Below are positions 53,696 through 64,000 of a stretch of DNA of 64,000 nucleotides, in pieces. Each line of letters begins with the position of its first letter. The first letter of the stretch is position 1. The notes beneath the pieces were generated by a model that saw only the letters and a list, made by a program, of their open reading frames with translations, was not told where the DNA came from and made no database searches. The translations under genes and the position numbers were made by a program. The stretch comes from Hymenopus coronatus (taxonomy: Eukaryota > Arthropoda > Insecta > Mantodea > Hymenopodidae): assembly GCA_030762935.1 (NCBI GenBank), contig CM060881.1:101880501-101944500 (forward strand). The letters run 5' to 3'.

Positions 53696-55234
53696 GACGC
53701 ACCGCAACAGGACCCTTCTGAACGCGAGACTCTACTCAGGATATCATGATTTTTCCTCCGATATTTGAGATGGTTCTCCAAGCTGCGATTTGTAGTACCT
53801 AGATAAGTTTCCAGAAAGTCTGTGACGCGCCGCAACAGGACCCTTCTGAACGCGAGAGACTACTCAGGATATCATGATTTTCCTCCGATATTTGAGATGT
53901 TTCTCCAAACTGCGATTTCTAGTACCTTAGATAAGTTTCCAGAAAGTCTGTGACGCACCGCAACAGGACCCTTCTGAACGCGAGACTCTACTCAGCATAT
54001 CATGATTTTTCTCCGATATTTGAGATGTTTCTCTAAGGTGCGATTTCTAGTAATTTAGATAAGTTTCCAGAAAGTCTGTGACGCGCCGCAACAGGACCCT
54101 TCTGAACGCGAGACTTTACTCAGGATATCATGATTTTTCCTCCGATATTTGAGATGTTTCTCCAAGCTGCGATTTCTAGTACCTTAGATAAGTTTCCAGA
54201 AAGTCTGTGACGCGCCGCAACAGGACCCTTCTGAACGCGAGACTTTACTCAGGATATCATGATTTTCCTCCGATATTTGAGATGTTTCTCTAAGGTGCGA
54301 TTTCTAGTACCTTAGATAAGTTTCCAGAAAGTCTGTGACGCGCCGCAACAGGACCCTTCTGAACGCGAGTCTTTACTCAGGATATCATGATTTTCCTCCG
54401 ATATTTGAGATGTTTCTCTAAGGTGCGATTTCTAGTACCTTAGATAAGTTTCCAGAAAGTCTGTGACGCACCGCAACAGGACCCTTCTGAACGCGAGACC
54501 TTACTCAGGATATCATGATTTTTTCTCCGATATTTGAGATGTTTCTCCAAGTTGCGATTTCTAGTACCTTATATAAGTTTCCAGAAAGTCTGTGACGCGC
54601 CGCAACAGGACCCTTCTGAACGCGAGACTTTACTCAGAATATCATGATTTTTTCTCCGATATTTGAGATGTTTCTCCAAGCTGCGATTTCTAGTACCTTA
54701 GATAAGTTTCCAGAAAGTCTGTGACGCGTCGCAACAGGACCCTTCTGAACGCGAGACTTTACTCAGGATATCATGATTTTCCTCCGATATTTGAGATGTT
54801 TCTCTAAGGTGCGATTTCTAGTACCTTAGATAAGTTTCCAGAAAGTCTGTGACGCGCCGCAACAGGACCCTTCTGAACGCGAGACTTTACTCAGAATATC
54901 ATGATTTTCCTCCGATATTTGAGATGTTTCTCTAAGGTGCGATTTCTAGTACCTTAGATGTTTCCAAAAAGTCTGTGACGCGCCGCAACAGGACCCTTCT
55001 GAACGCGAGACTTTACTCAGAATATCATGATTTTTTCTCCGATATTTGAGATGTTTCTCCAAGCTGCGATTTCTAGAACCTTAGATAAGTTTCCAGAAAG
55101 TCTGTGACGCGCCGCAACAGGACCCTTCTGAACGCGAGACTTTACTCAGAATATCATGACTTTTTCTCCGATATTTGAGATGTTTCTCCAAGCTGCGATT
55201 TCTAGTACCTTAGATAAGTTTCCAGAAAGTCTGT
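53696..55234. repeat. Twelve-unit 128-bp tandem repeat (satellite)
   Basis: Unit starts ('gacgcgccgc' or variant) are at 53696, 53824, 53952, 54080, 54209, 54337, 54465, 54594, 54723, 54851, 54977 and 55106, so the period is 126-129 bp. Units differ by a few percent. Two subtypes are visible: 'ctccaagctgcga' in units 1, 4, 8, 11 and 12 (units 2 and 7 nearly so) and 'ctctaaggtgcga' in units 3, 5, 6, 9 and 10. It has no coding potential. It ends abruptly next to a TATA box. Confidence 0.95.
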
Positions 55235-55425
55235 GACGTAATTTTCTAGGTATAAAATGAGGAAGAATTGCAGTGAGTTATGTGAATTTTACTCTGAGCC
55301 GTTGCTGACTAGAGTGTTTGATCGCAGTAGTGCACGAGCCATGGATGGCGTGCAGATGCAAACTGTATAACGTGGAGTGAATCATTTATACCAGTGAAAA
55401 TAAGACTTTGAGTCAATAAATACAT
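55235..55425 (+). promoter_or_regulatory. TATA box next to the satellite, followed by a polyadenylation-like signal
   Basis: TATAAAA at 55251-55257 lies 16 bp after the last satellite unit. CAATAAATA, containing AATAAA, is at about 55414-55422, about 165 bp downstream. This spacing resembles the R region of an LTR (promoter then polyadenylation signal), with the satellite in the place of U3. No reading frame of note starts here. The assignment as a promoter is an inference from motifs only. Confidence 0.35.
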
Positions 55426-55589
55426 TTCCAAAATATAGCCTAATATTTCACAATTTCTATTTCAGGAAATTATATCCTACAAGCAGTATCATTTTTATGG
55501 AATGTGCTAATGATTTTTCCTGTTTGCTAGAACTAAATGTTAGTAAGGGGTACAAATAATAGGTAAGATCCCAGAATTTTCATCGCCCT

Positions 55590-55795
55590 CCCTGTTCTAG
55601 GAGTAAAATACTAGCCTCTGGTTTTCAAGGTCGTGGGTTCAAACCCGGCGAAGGACGATGGAATATATACCAGCTTATCATGGCTTACTTCGGAAGGAAA
55701 GTAAAGCCGATGCTCCCATGTTGTAGATTTACGGCATGTAAAAGCACCTCAAATGACAAGGAGTCCTGTGATTAAAATTAACAAATGCACGATAT
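55590..55795 (+). mobile_element. SINE-like element, tRNA-derived head
   Basis: 'gtcgtgggttcaaacccggcg' (55630-55650) contains a perfect B box, GGTTCAAACCC-like. It is followed by 'ggaagtaaagccgatgctccc' and 'gtagatttacggcatgtaaaagc' style body blocks, which recur in arthropod SINEs in my memory. Only one copy is in the window, so the ends are not defined. Confidence 0.5.
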
Positions 55796-56129
55796 GGAAT
55801 GGGATACTAAGAACAATGGACTAATACTTTTTACTACCAGAGATTTATCTTATCTAGACAACTATAAACAAACCTTCAGTAACATATAGTATTATTAATA
55901 TAAATGTCTTGGTCTATTCTGTGCGTCATGTGAAATTCGCCTACAACATATAAACAAACATCTATAACGTTTTAAAAGATTTAAACGACCCGCTTATTAA
56001 CACCATAAGAGATTTGAGCAGGAAAGTCAAAGCTGTTTATATCTGAATAGCACTTAGAATCACATCATAGACTCTGTAACTCTTCTCTCAGATTTGGAAA
56101 AAATGAGGAAACATAAGACAAAGATAATT
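55796..56129. other. Spacer, nothing recognised
   Basis: AT-rich; no feature seen. Confidence 0.3.
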
Positions 56130-56720
56130 TCATCTTTGGAGAGAGTTACCGCAAAAACGAACAGGAGTTAAACTGTTCAGCGATTATAGAGCTGCAAATA
56201 AATGGATCCGGGATCATCGCGGACTGTTCTGCTTCGACTAATGACTACTAGTGTCATTGCCGTATGCTCCTTATCAGGAGGATCCCAGAACAATAAATAC
56301 TCTCAGCCGCCGTTTTGGCAGGGAGGACGAAATACTTGCACATGTTTTGTGACCGTCCGGAGAAGTGCTGCAATACAGCATACCTCATAAGATAGGGAGC
56401 TTGAATACAACAAATATAAAACTAAAAGGTACGAAGTCCATAGAGATGTGCACATTTTGTCCAACAGCATAGCAGCAGGCGCATCGACATCATTGCCTCA
56501 AGACATGGTGGTAGCGGAGTGATCCTGGATCCTACTGTTTCGTTTTGAATCCGACTGTGAACAACCTGAAGAAGTAGACACAGAAAAAAGACTATTTATG
56601 ACTCTGATACATGAGTCTATTTGTCTCTTATATAAGGACAAATAGGGCATTAAATATATATCCGTCACTGGATTAAGATAGCCAGATCGACAATACCCAA
56701 AAAATTACAAAATTTTGGAT
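56130..56720 (+). pseudogene. R2-like non-LTR retrotransposon relic: zinc knuckle and restriction-like endonuclease
   Basis: 56297-56400 reads 'NTLSRRFGREDEILAHVL*', like the knuckle that precedes the endonuclease in R2-type elements, with its first Cys residues replaced by Arg. 56477-56545 reads 'RRIDIIASRHGGSGVILDPTVSF'. Its R-x-D...13 residues...D spacing fits the catalytic core of the restriction-like endonuclease, and 'DPTVRFE'-like text is a known extension. 56559-56610 reads 'EQPEEVDTEK', as expected next. Such proteins cleave a specific target and copy their RNA there. There are several stops and no RT is visible, so this is a dead 5'-truncated copy. Confidence 0.6.
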
Positions 56721-57000
56721 AGAATATGGTCTGGATAAACGCCTGCAGTAAACAATAGCAACTATGAACATCGGAGGATTTATTCTCATCCTGAGAAAAT
56801 ATTAGTATTTATTTTACTGTTGATACTCTGTAAATTCATTAGGATAATATTGGTATATGTTATTCGTATTAGATTTGAACTTACGAACTTGATATGTTTT
56901 TTGTATGTAGTTGTATCATTTATTTGTATCACTGTAAACTATTTTAAAAATATGTACTCTATAGCTATACTTTGTCTATGCCATAGCCCTAAACTGAGGA

Positions 57001-57008
<8 letters not shown>

Positions 57009-57033
<25 letters not shown>
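57009..57033. repeat. (CA)n microsatellite
   Basis: About twelve CA units after a short AT run. Confidence 0.9.
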
Positions 57034-57867
57034 TTACTCGCCACTCTCGTTATTAAGATGAGATAAGCCGGTTTAATTCTTTTTTCTTCTAAAGGTTAAA
57101 TTAAGGCTATAAATAGGAAATTGATATTTAATTCAGTTAAGCCAGACAATATTCATAATATACTCATAAAATAGGGTTTCTTATTAATTTAAAGCATACA
57201 TTGTTAGCGAGATATTGTTGTATAGAATTACTAAAACTTTTTCCCACTCCGTTTATTGGCGAGAGTTAGTCAGAAATAATATAAATACTGTGGTGAACTG
57301 ATCCATTTTGAAGGACATCCTTAAAAAGGTTGTTAAATGCATATAACCGATTTATATGCGCTTTATGTAATTCTTCTCAGTGTGAACTAGACGTAAAATG
57401 TAACTCTTTTGAGGTTTTGGAAATCAAAAACATGCATAGTTCCCTGCAACAAGACATTCATCACCAAACCATGCATAATATACTGATTTGGAATGAGACA
57501 TGGAGAATATGGAACGTACAATTTCATTCAGTTTACAGAGAGGATTACTAAAAAAAAAAATCAAAATTTTTTTCTTCTCAATGATATATTGTGTCATGGT
57601 GTTGGTATTCATTGGGTTACATCTCTACCATAACTATTTAGTAGTTGAGAGGAAAACTGTTTTATGTCAACATTTTGCTGTCGAAACTTCATTGGAAATA
57701 CATGTTTTGTGGCTCCTTACAGTAAGAAAATATACAAAAGTCCTTTTATCTCTCTACTCTGTTGCTGTGCCTATGAAAACCACAACTCTAAGTTAAATGT
57801 GGAATGAATTGCAAGTCAAAAGGATCGAGGGCCTTCATTATCAGCATGTGGCTGATAAGCAGAGAAC

Positions 57868-57971
<104 letters not shown>

Positions 57972-58019
57972 CGTTAACATCATCACGCAATATGGTGAAA
58001 GCTTCAAATCTTATACTGA

Positions 58020-58565
58020 AGAACCTGATGTGTTCAATTCACAAAACATTTTCTACCTAATTTGCAAGAAACAATTCTTAGAAAAGCTTATGCTTCTTTC
58101 TCCTTTATGCGAATAAAGATGTGCATTAGCAAAAATTGTTTTATTTCATATTACCTTCTACATACAAAGGAATAATGGAACAGACTAATCAAAAGCGATA
58201 GTCAATACTTATTACAGTTACGTAATGACCTTGAAGTTCCCTTCTATTTATATGCGGAAGATAAAAAATAAGAAATAATGAGAAAACACAATAATTGGAA
58301 CTTTAAGCCAAAAAGAAATAACATCTCGGAAATTGTTGCTTCACAAAATAGATATATAAATATATTACATAAATTACCCGTTGTTACGAGTTACACATTT
58401 TTTGTAAGATTTTGTCTGACTTTTGCGGTTTGCCAGTCATGCAAAAATAAATTTAGAAAGTCGAAGAAAATTCAAGACATAAATTTGACTTGTCTTACAA
58501 ATAGCTTTGAGTAGAATGCAATATTTCTGTTCTTACCTCCTACGAGGTACGCGGTGGAGAAATTA
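58020..58565 (+). mobile_element. R850 copy, diverged, internally deleted
   Basis: The left end is at 58023 ('cctgatgtgttcaattcacaaaacattttctacc'). The right half is shortened ('gagtagaatgcaatatttctgttctta') and the CA tract is lost. Confidence 0.6.
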
Positions 58566-58954
58566 ATTACGTTTTGGAAAGTACAGTTTGTAGAAAATAT
58601 AAAAAACTAAACGCTATTAAGTAGAAGAAAGGTTAGGATAATGTAGTACTATGTTTTAGTTTCTACCCTATTTTTAAGTGTTTAGCGTCTTTAAATTTGG
58701 CAGCTCATATTAGATGATGAATGATGAAAATGGAAGAAATGATGCTTTAATCAGCCTGGGATACTAGAGCTTAGAGTTAATCTACATTTTACTTCTGAGA
58801 TTAAGGGAAACCCCGGAAGAAACCCTGACCGAATACCTCACCCTTTCGAGCTTCGAACCTCCTGAATATACGAAATGTGAAAATTCGGCACTTAGTTTTT
58901 ATAAGTATATAATATTATTTTGTAGAGCTAAGAGCCGGAAAAAGTAAAACTCAT
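58566..58954. other. Spacer, nothing recognised
   Basis: A GC-richer phrase ('gggaaaccccggaagaaaccctgacc') at 58805-58835 may be part of a retroposon; no pair found. Confidence 0.3.
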
Positions 58955-59562
58955 TTTGGTACATCTCTGTAACAAATTACTGTTAATAAGCTTGTCCTTC
59001 TATTTTATTTAGCAGAAACGGTCTTATTACTTAATTCCTTTATCACTAGAAGGGAAATAAGATAATACATAGACTAAACTGTCAAACAAATGCTTTAAAA
59101 TTTGGTTGCTATATGACTGAAATCCGTTTATTTGCGTGACCAGGAGTTGGCAGGTTCCCGTCTGAGAAAAGCAAATATTTTACATCTGACATCAATGACA
59201 AGGAATATCTGTAAAACGGCCACTCCACGAAAAAAATATGTATGTCATAAATTGTGTGTTTTAGCATGATCTACATTTTTTGTGCAATACGTTCTTCTCT
59301 ATCTTCAGAGATTTTTCCCACAAAATTCAAGATATACATTTTATTTGTCATGTAAATATCTTAAACATAAGAGATTTTAATCCAAATCGTTAGTTATTTT
59401 TGAGAAAATCCAAATTTTCGAAAAAATTTTCATGTAAAGGGTAGTTGGGGGTGGGAGGATTTTCTTGAAAATCTTCGTGTCGCATACTTGCAAGATACCA
59501 AACTTAAATACCAAGTTTGGTATATAATGGTCTTTTCGTTTTGAGCTATACTGTCCACACAC
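58955..59562 (+). mobile_element. R850 copy, middle part, with intact internal palindromes
   Basis: Runs from 'ggtacatctctgtaacaaattac' to 'ctatactgtccacacacat'. It carries 'gattttcttgaaaatc' (59459-59474) and ATACCAAACTT..AAGTTTGGTAT (59495-59505 and 59513-59523, loop 7 nt). The right end is replaced by the next copy. Confidence 0.75.
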
Positions 59563-60190
59563 ATATTCAAATGTTTTAAAAGGTGTCGTTATTGCGACTT
59601 TTAGAGAAATTGTCTATCTGTGTATTGTCAAGAGTAAAACAAAAGAAACAACAGTGATTCCCTAATTGAGAAAGGTATAACTATTTTAAAAATGAAGTCA
59701 ATCACAAGGAATATCTCTGAAATGGATAGAAAAAGTGTATATGGCATACAATATGTGTTTTAACAAGATCTGCATTTTTGTATAGTAAATTTTTGTGTAA
59801 ACTTTTTGTCATAAAAGTTACACAATAGTTTACCAGATTACATAAAAGTCATTCACATCAAGAGGTCTTCACAGACTAGTCCACGAAAACTCAATATATA
59901 AATTTTATTTTACATGTAAATAACTGGAATTTTAATAAACACTTTTAGAGGCATTTTTGACAAAGTCAGAATTTTCGATAATGTTTCCATGTGAAGTGTA
60001 GTTTGTGGTGGTGGAATCTTCTTGAAAATATTCCTGTCGTATTCTTGGAAGATATTAGATACATTAGTTATGCTGCCAACAGGCAAAGGCGCGCTGACAC
60101 ACACACACACGCGCGCACGGACCTTTTGCTTAAAATCCTTCCTGGGTATCGAATTTGTCCTTCTCTACGTACTATGTACATTGTTCAGCC
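59563..60190 (+). mobile_element. R850 copy, head to tail with the previous one
   Basis: Starts internally ('aaatgttttaaaaggtgtcg') and ends with a degraded right end at 60160-60190 ('ttctctacgtactatgtacattgtt'). The CA/CG tract is at 60098-60118. There is a deletion of part of the right segment. Confidence 0.7.
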
Positions 60191-61735
60191 CGGTGCACGA
60201 AAATATGGCGATGCTGTTACTATCTTTCGGAGTTTTTCTTTTTATCTTATGTTGGCGGAAACTTTTCACAACAGTTCCACAACAGTTTTGGGTTTGCCAA
60301 TATCCTATTGATTTGTATTCAAGTCCCACACAAGGTCTTGGTCAAATTGAGTAGTGCAAGGGAAGGGGTAAGGAAACAATTTAACCCGAGTGGAACAATT
60401 GTCAACACCGCTTCCTGGTAGAATGGATGTTATTATAAGAAAAGGGAGCTCGTGGATTAATTACTAGAACATGATCTTACTTTGGTTCTATGATCGACTT
60501 TATTTTCCCAACTTATGTTTGTCTAGCTAACGAAAACATATTTTAGGAATGCTTTTGCATGCTCCGTATATTTAATTTACAGCCACTTATTTTGTAATGA
60601 AATGGAACGATTTTAAGTAAATATTTGTAAAGTTGAGTTCAAATTAATACACATATAATAAACTATATAACTTTGCTTCATTTTTCATCCCCTTACTCAG
60701 AAAAATCCGCAAGGTTAACATTTTCATTAATTAAAAAGGATTGGCAATCTGTCTGTTTTTGCTTTTCTAAACAACCACTGATAATATCCTTAATTATATG
60801 GTTCAATACATGTAAAACTGACTGGGGTTTCATTTTCGCTGCCACCATCGCGAAACAAAAGGCAAGCGCATGGTACCAATCACACTGTATCAAAGCTGAC
60901 GGGGGTTTAAATTGGGGGCGTGGCAGAGGAGAGGGGCCATTCATCTTCCAACCTAAACACTTCTTCATATCTCCACGTTTTCGTGCACCGGACGGTACAA
61001 AGTAAAAATGAGTGCATTTATGTAACATGTTCATAATTCATCTATAAGTTTACTTTAAATGTCAAGGTTTGCCGTCTTTTGACTAATTTATTGGTTGGTT
61101 ATTTTCCATCTCTTGGTAGTTATAAACGTAAAACAGAAAATCAAATATCGTTTAGTTCATCATTCAAATTTTATACTTTATATGTTCAAGTGTAGCGTTT
61201 AAGTAATAAATTATTCTGACAGGAAGTATTGTAAATTTAGACTGCACTTAGTAGTGTTGTTTTAGCAAGGGGGAAATTGGGAAAAGGAACAGAGTGATCC
61301 AATGCACTGCTGGCGCTTTATGTGAACTGGGCCAACTTAATGGAACTGTTCCACTTGCCCTTTAAGTCGATATTAAAGATGCTTTTACTGGCACTGGGAT
61401 TGAATAGAGTTTCTCTTCCGTACCGCTCCCCCTTCATTCGCGCTCGGGTTATTGCTCTGTTGGGATGAAATAAATCTAACACGTGTGTTTCCGCAGCAAT
61501 TATCTTCAAACTTTCAACAAATGTTACAGATATGTTCTGCAATTCAACACAGAGTACAGAGTGTGCTAAAAATTGCGATCGGACAATGTTTATGTTGAAA
61601 TAACGCATTTTTTGAAAGCGAAAAACATGTAGAAGCACTTTTTATTGCTCAATTTATACCCTGTTTTTAATTGCAATACATATCGGCGGCATTTCCCTTT
61701 GGAACATATTGTTATCATTGGGTTTCTATATCTTT
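60191..61735. other. Unannotated stretch; GC-richer open block at 60673-61034
   Basis: Between 60673 and 61034 both strands are open for about 110 codons in overlapping frames, with no known domain. A second GC-richer patch lies at 61265-61520. Neither resembles the repeats of the window. They could be old exons or conserved non-coding DNA. Confidence 0.3.
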
Positions 61736-61928
61736 CTCTTTTTTTCTAAATTCTTTATCATTAGATCATAAACACATTCACACTCACATTCATACTTCCT
61801 GACTCTGATAAGGATAGAGAATAATCTCCATTAGAGAAAATTCCATAACCCCAGGCCCGAGTCAAACCCGGGTGCCTACGCACAGCAGACAGATGCTCTC
61901 CCTACTGAGTTACGGGATCAGCCGAAAG
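61736..61928 (-). mobile_element. SINE type D with complete tRNA-like head
   Basis: On the minus strand the head reads 'gctgatcccgtaactcagta' then 'gggagagcat', an A box. 'gggtttgactcggg' follows as a B box with normal tRNA-like spacing. The body continues with 'agagaataatctccatt', the counterpart of the block 'gggaataattctgg' in the other type D copies. Confidence 0.75.
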
Positions 61929-62387
61929 GTGTTACAGTCTGAAAGGGATACGTTCCCTTTTCGTATAGTTACTGTTTGTGCATTAGTTTTTCACTTTACC
62001 GATGGAGCCAGAACAGGTATTGCAAGCCTGCAAAATAGCGAAGGAAACACTTTCATCCACTCATCTTAGCAGATAGTAGTCATGCGGTTTTAAAGCGAAT
62101 GTCAACACTACCTATGAAATTACCAAGAGTGTATAATTATAATGTCCACTGTCTTCATTTCAATACAATAACAATTGCATTTTATGTCCATAAATTGTAA
62201 GAAAAAGTACATTTGATTTACCATTAAAAATCTAATGAACTAGAATAAACAGTTCAAATTCTATACTGTATAACAATTGTATTAATGATCTCTTTTATTG
62301 TCATACTGAAAACATTCTTTATACACAGTCATATAGTAATACTAGACAAGAAATGATAACGCACTGTGAATATTAATAGTACACTAA

Positions 62388-62388
<1 letters not shown>
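61929..62388. other. AT-rich spacer
   Basis: No feature seen. Confidence 0.3.

Positions 62389-62430
<42 letters not shown>
62389..62430. repeat. (TTA)n microsatellite
   Basis: About 14 units without interruption. Confidence 0.9.
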
Positions 62431-62431
<1 letters not shown>

Positions 62432-62559
62432 ACCATTTTAAACGCTCAAATTATAATTGCTAAATGTTGAATACATATAAAATCGCACGCTACTTACAGA
62501 ATGCTATTCCCACTTGTAAGAAAAGCAGTTGATAACATTTTGCAATGGTAACAAATATT

Positions 62560-62822
62560 TACCAGCGAGCTGACTTCTCACCCAGAGGTCCCGGGTATGA
62601 TTCGCAGCTGGGGCGGGACATCTTTCTTTAGCCAGAATTATTCCCTATCCCCCACAGAGTCTGGAAGTATGTGTGTGAGGATAAATATGTGTGTTTGAGG
62701 AAAATATTACGATTTACACCCAATGTAAAGAGCCTACAGACAACGAGTTGTTTCAAGTTCAAAAAGCCCCCGATATGACCTTAGATGTTAAAGGGGGCTA
62801 TATAAATGAAACAATAAAAATA
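62560..62822 (+). mobile_element. SINE type D, plus strand, with 3' hairpin
   Basis: Degraded head with B-box-like 'gggtatgattcgc' (62593-62605), the block 'cagaattattccctatccccc', and a 3' region 'caaaaagcccccgatatgac..ttaaagggggcta'. Its 'agccccc/gggggct' arms (62766-62801) form a hairpin. The same 3' region is at 26372-26435 in reverse. Confidence 0.7.
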
Positions 62823-63209
62823 TTTACGTACATACAAAGCACCGAAGTATGTACATATATGTGCTATAAACACATAAAGTTATACATCACTTGCAAAATT
62901 CTAGACATTAATACCAACATCAATGAAGAGCTTATTTTACATTACAGAATCATACTAGTCCTGAAAATATGAAAAAAAGTATATATATAATGGGTATAAA
63001 AGTAAACAAATAAGTAGTATAAAGTTTCAAACATTCACATTCTTAAGTTTCAAATATTTCTTATTCTGGCGACGGATACCTCTTATTTTCAACTAAGTGT
63101 TCTAAGTTTGGTTGGCCAGTATTCCTAGCAAGACACAGTATATAGAGCAGATTATTATAATCTAACATTTAAGTATAGCTTTTTAATGCTAGTGTAGAGT
63201 AGTTACACC
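62823..63209. other. AT-rich spacer
   Basis: No feature seen. Confidence 0.3.
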
Positions 63210-63416
63210 TTAATCACTATTAAATAACACAATATTTTTCTCCAGAAAATTAATTCCTTGTCGCTTTCGATAATTCTTTGTTGTCACTTTTGAATCTTTG
63301 CGCCTGGAATTTATCAGTAATTTATTGTTTCTGTCGTTGTTAACAGGAAAACGACATAACTTAGAGAAACCATGCCTACTGCTGCTTTTACAATTGGGAG
63401 CTGCACAATCAACCAT
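63210..63416 (-). CDS. THAP-like zinc finger, partial or degenerate
   Basis: From the ATG at 63416 the frame reads 'MVDCAAPNCKSSSRHGFSKL' then 'CRFP' and 'NSRRKD'. A Cys-x4-Cys at residues 4 and 9 and the 'RFP' at residues 22-24 match the first half of the THAP DNA-binding finger found in insect transcription regulators and P-element-type transposases. The second pair of zinc ligands (C-x2-H) and the usual Trp are missing before the stop at 63210. It may be a first exon whose partner lies to the left, or a relic. An in-frame ATG eight codons upstream (63440) is possible but less family-like. Upstream on the minus strand, 'cgccatcttg' (63490-63499), a YY1-type site, could belong to a promoter. 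Confidence 0.5.
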   Translation of the reverse strand: MVDCAAPNCKSSSRHGFSKLCRFPVNNDRNNKLLINSRRKDSKVTTKNYRKRQGINFLEKNIVLFNSD

Positions 63417-63440
63417 TGCACAAATTAACGTATTGAACAT

Positions 63441-64000
63441 TCAAATTGTACCCACAAAAGGGATCTTCCGTCCGATTGGATTTGTGATGCAAGATGGCGC
63501 TCTGGCCCGCTCGTATGTTAGAGTGCCTTAGCCCACACCTCTCTCCCCTCATTCAGGGGCTGAATTAGTGAGTACGTCTGAGCTAGAACATTATCGTGTT
63601 TTAGTTGCAAGTTATGTAATTGTTTTCCAACTTGCCGGTTTATTAAGTGACTGAAGATGTAAAAGGCTGCGTTAGGTTTGATCTAAGTAATGTCAGGTAC
63701 AGCATTTTTCAGAACATAATGATTCTACCTCAAACTTCTTCCAAAGTCTTTAAGACTTTAAAGTTTGCGGTTAGTGGGTTTGCAAGCAGGATCTCCAGGA
63801 AATGGATTTTGCTACAGGTTCGTCTTTTATTTGCTAATAGTTATTGCCCAGTGTAAGGGGGGGGCAATCCCGTTTGAGGGCCATCATGTTTTGGAGAATA
63901 TTGTATAAGAAAATATATGTGTGAGGAACATCTCATCATAAGTTTGTGGGTTCATGTAGAACAACGAATTGGCAAAACGTACAAAGAAATCGGAAATAAA
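63441..64000. other. End of window; possible promoter patch at 63450-63600
   Basis: Slightly GC-richer, with the YY1-like site at 63490 (aagatggcgc on the plus strand) and the pyrimidine run 'cctctctcccctc' at 63537. The rest to the end shows nothing recognisable. Confidence 0.3.

Noticed and set aside
53696..55234. CRISPR-like array
   Set aside because: Units are contiguous without unique spacers and the setting is eukaryotic; it is a satellite.

Overview
The window looks like intergenic DNA from a repeat-rich arthropod genome, most likely an insect. The grounds are its high AT content, the absence of any intact host gene, and dense tRNA-derived SINEs, APE-type and R2-like LINE relics, a Penelope-like relic, a BEL/Pao-like relic and microsatellites. 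A cockroach- or termite-like insect is a guess, because no marker gene is present.

The dominant component is one interspersed family of about 0.85 kb, called R850 here, with at least 27 copies or fragments on both strands. By my alignment by eye it covers roughly 17 kb, about a quarter of the window. Its left end carries ATCTGATGTGTTCCATTCAC followed by ACTTTCTCTAC. A (CA)n or (GTCT)n tract lies about 200 bp from the right end. The right end is a near-palindrome around ACTATGTACATAGT followed by GTAGAGAAAGT, the inverse of the left motif. There is no coding capacity. The layout resembles Helentron-associated elements (HINE/DINE-1 type), but this is an inference.

Layout. 1-10 kb: R850 copies, a Penelope-like GIY-YIG relic (1880-2184) and an APE-type LINE 3' portion with GAAT tails (4230-5930). 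11-19.4 kb: an R850 copy split by a 5'-truncated LINE (17189-19250) whose 3' tail is a 5.7-kb (GATA/GACA)n array (11507-17188). 20.6-21.5 kb: a second RT relic. 22-29.4 kb: an R850 cluster with nested SINEs of four kinds. 29.5-33.9 kb: mostly unique, with a CpG-rich block ending at a splice-donor-like site. 33.9-41.3 kb: a second R850 cluster, including a copy that holds a perfect 129-bp inverted repeat flanked by a 14-bp target duplication and a SINE flanked by a 10-bp duplication. 42-48 kb: a possible pogo-like relic, further R850 copies and a SINE with an 11-bp duplication. 49.4-52.7 kb: a BEL/Pao-like relic. 53.7-55.2 kb: twelve units of a 128-bp tandem repeat ending at a TATA box. 56.1-56.7 kb: an R2-like (REL-endonuclease) relic. 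58-60.2 kb: R850 copies. 61.7-62.8 kb: two SINE copies. 63.2-63.4 kb: a THAP-like zinc-finger ORF on the minus strand.

Nothing here works together as a pathway. The interest lies in the nested insertion history, the extreme microsatellite tail, the structured R850 family and the foldback insertion.
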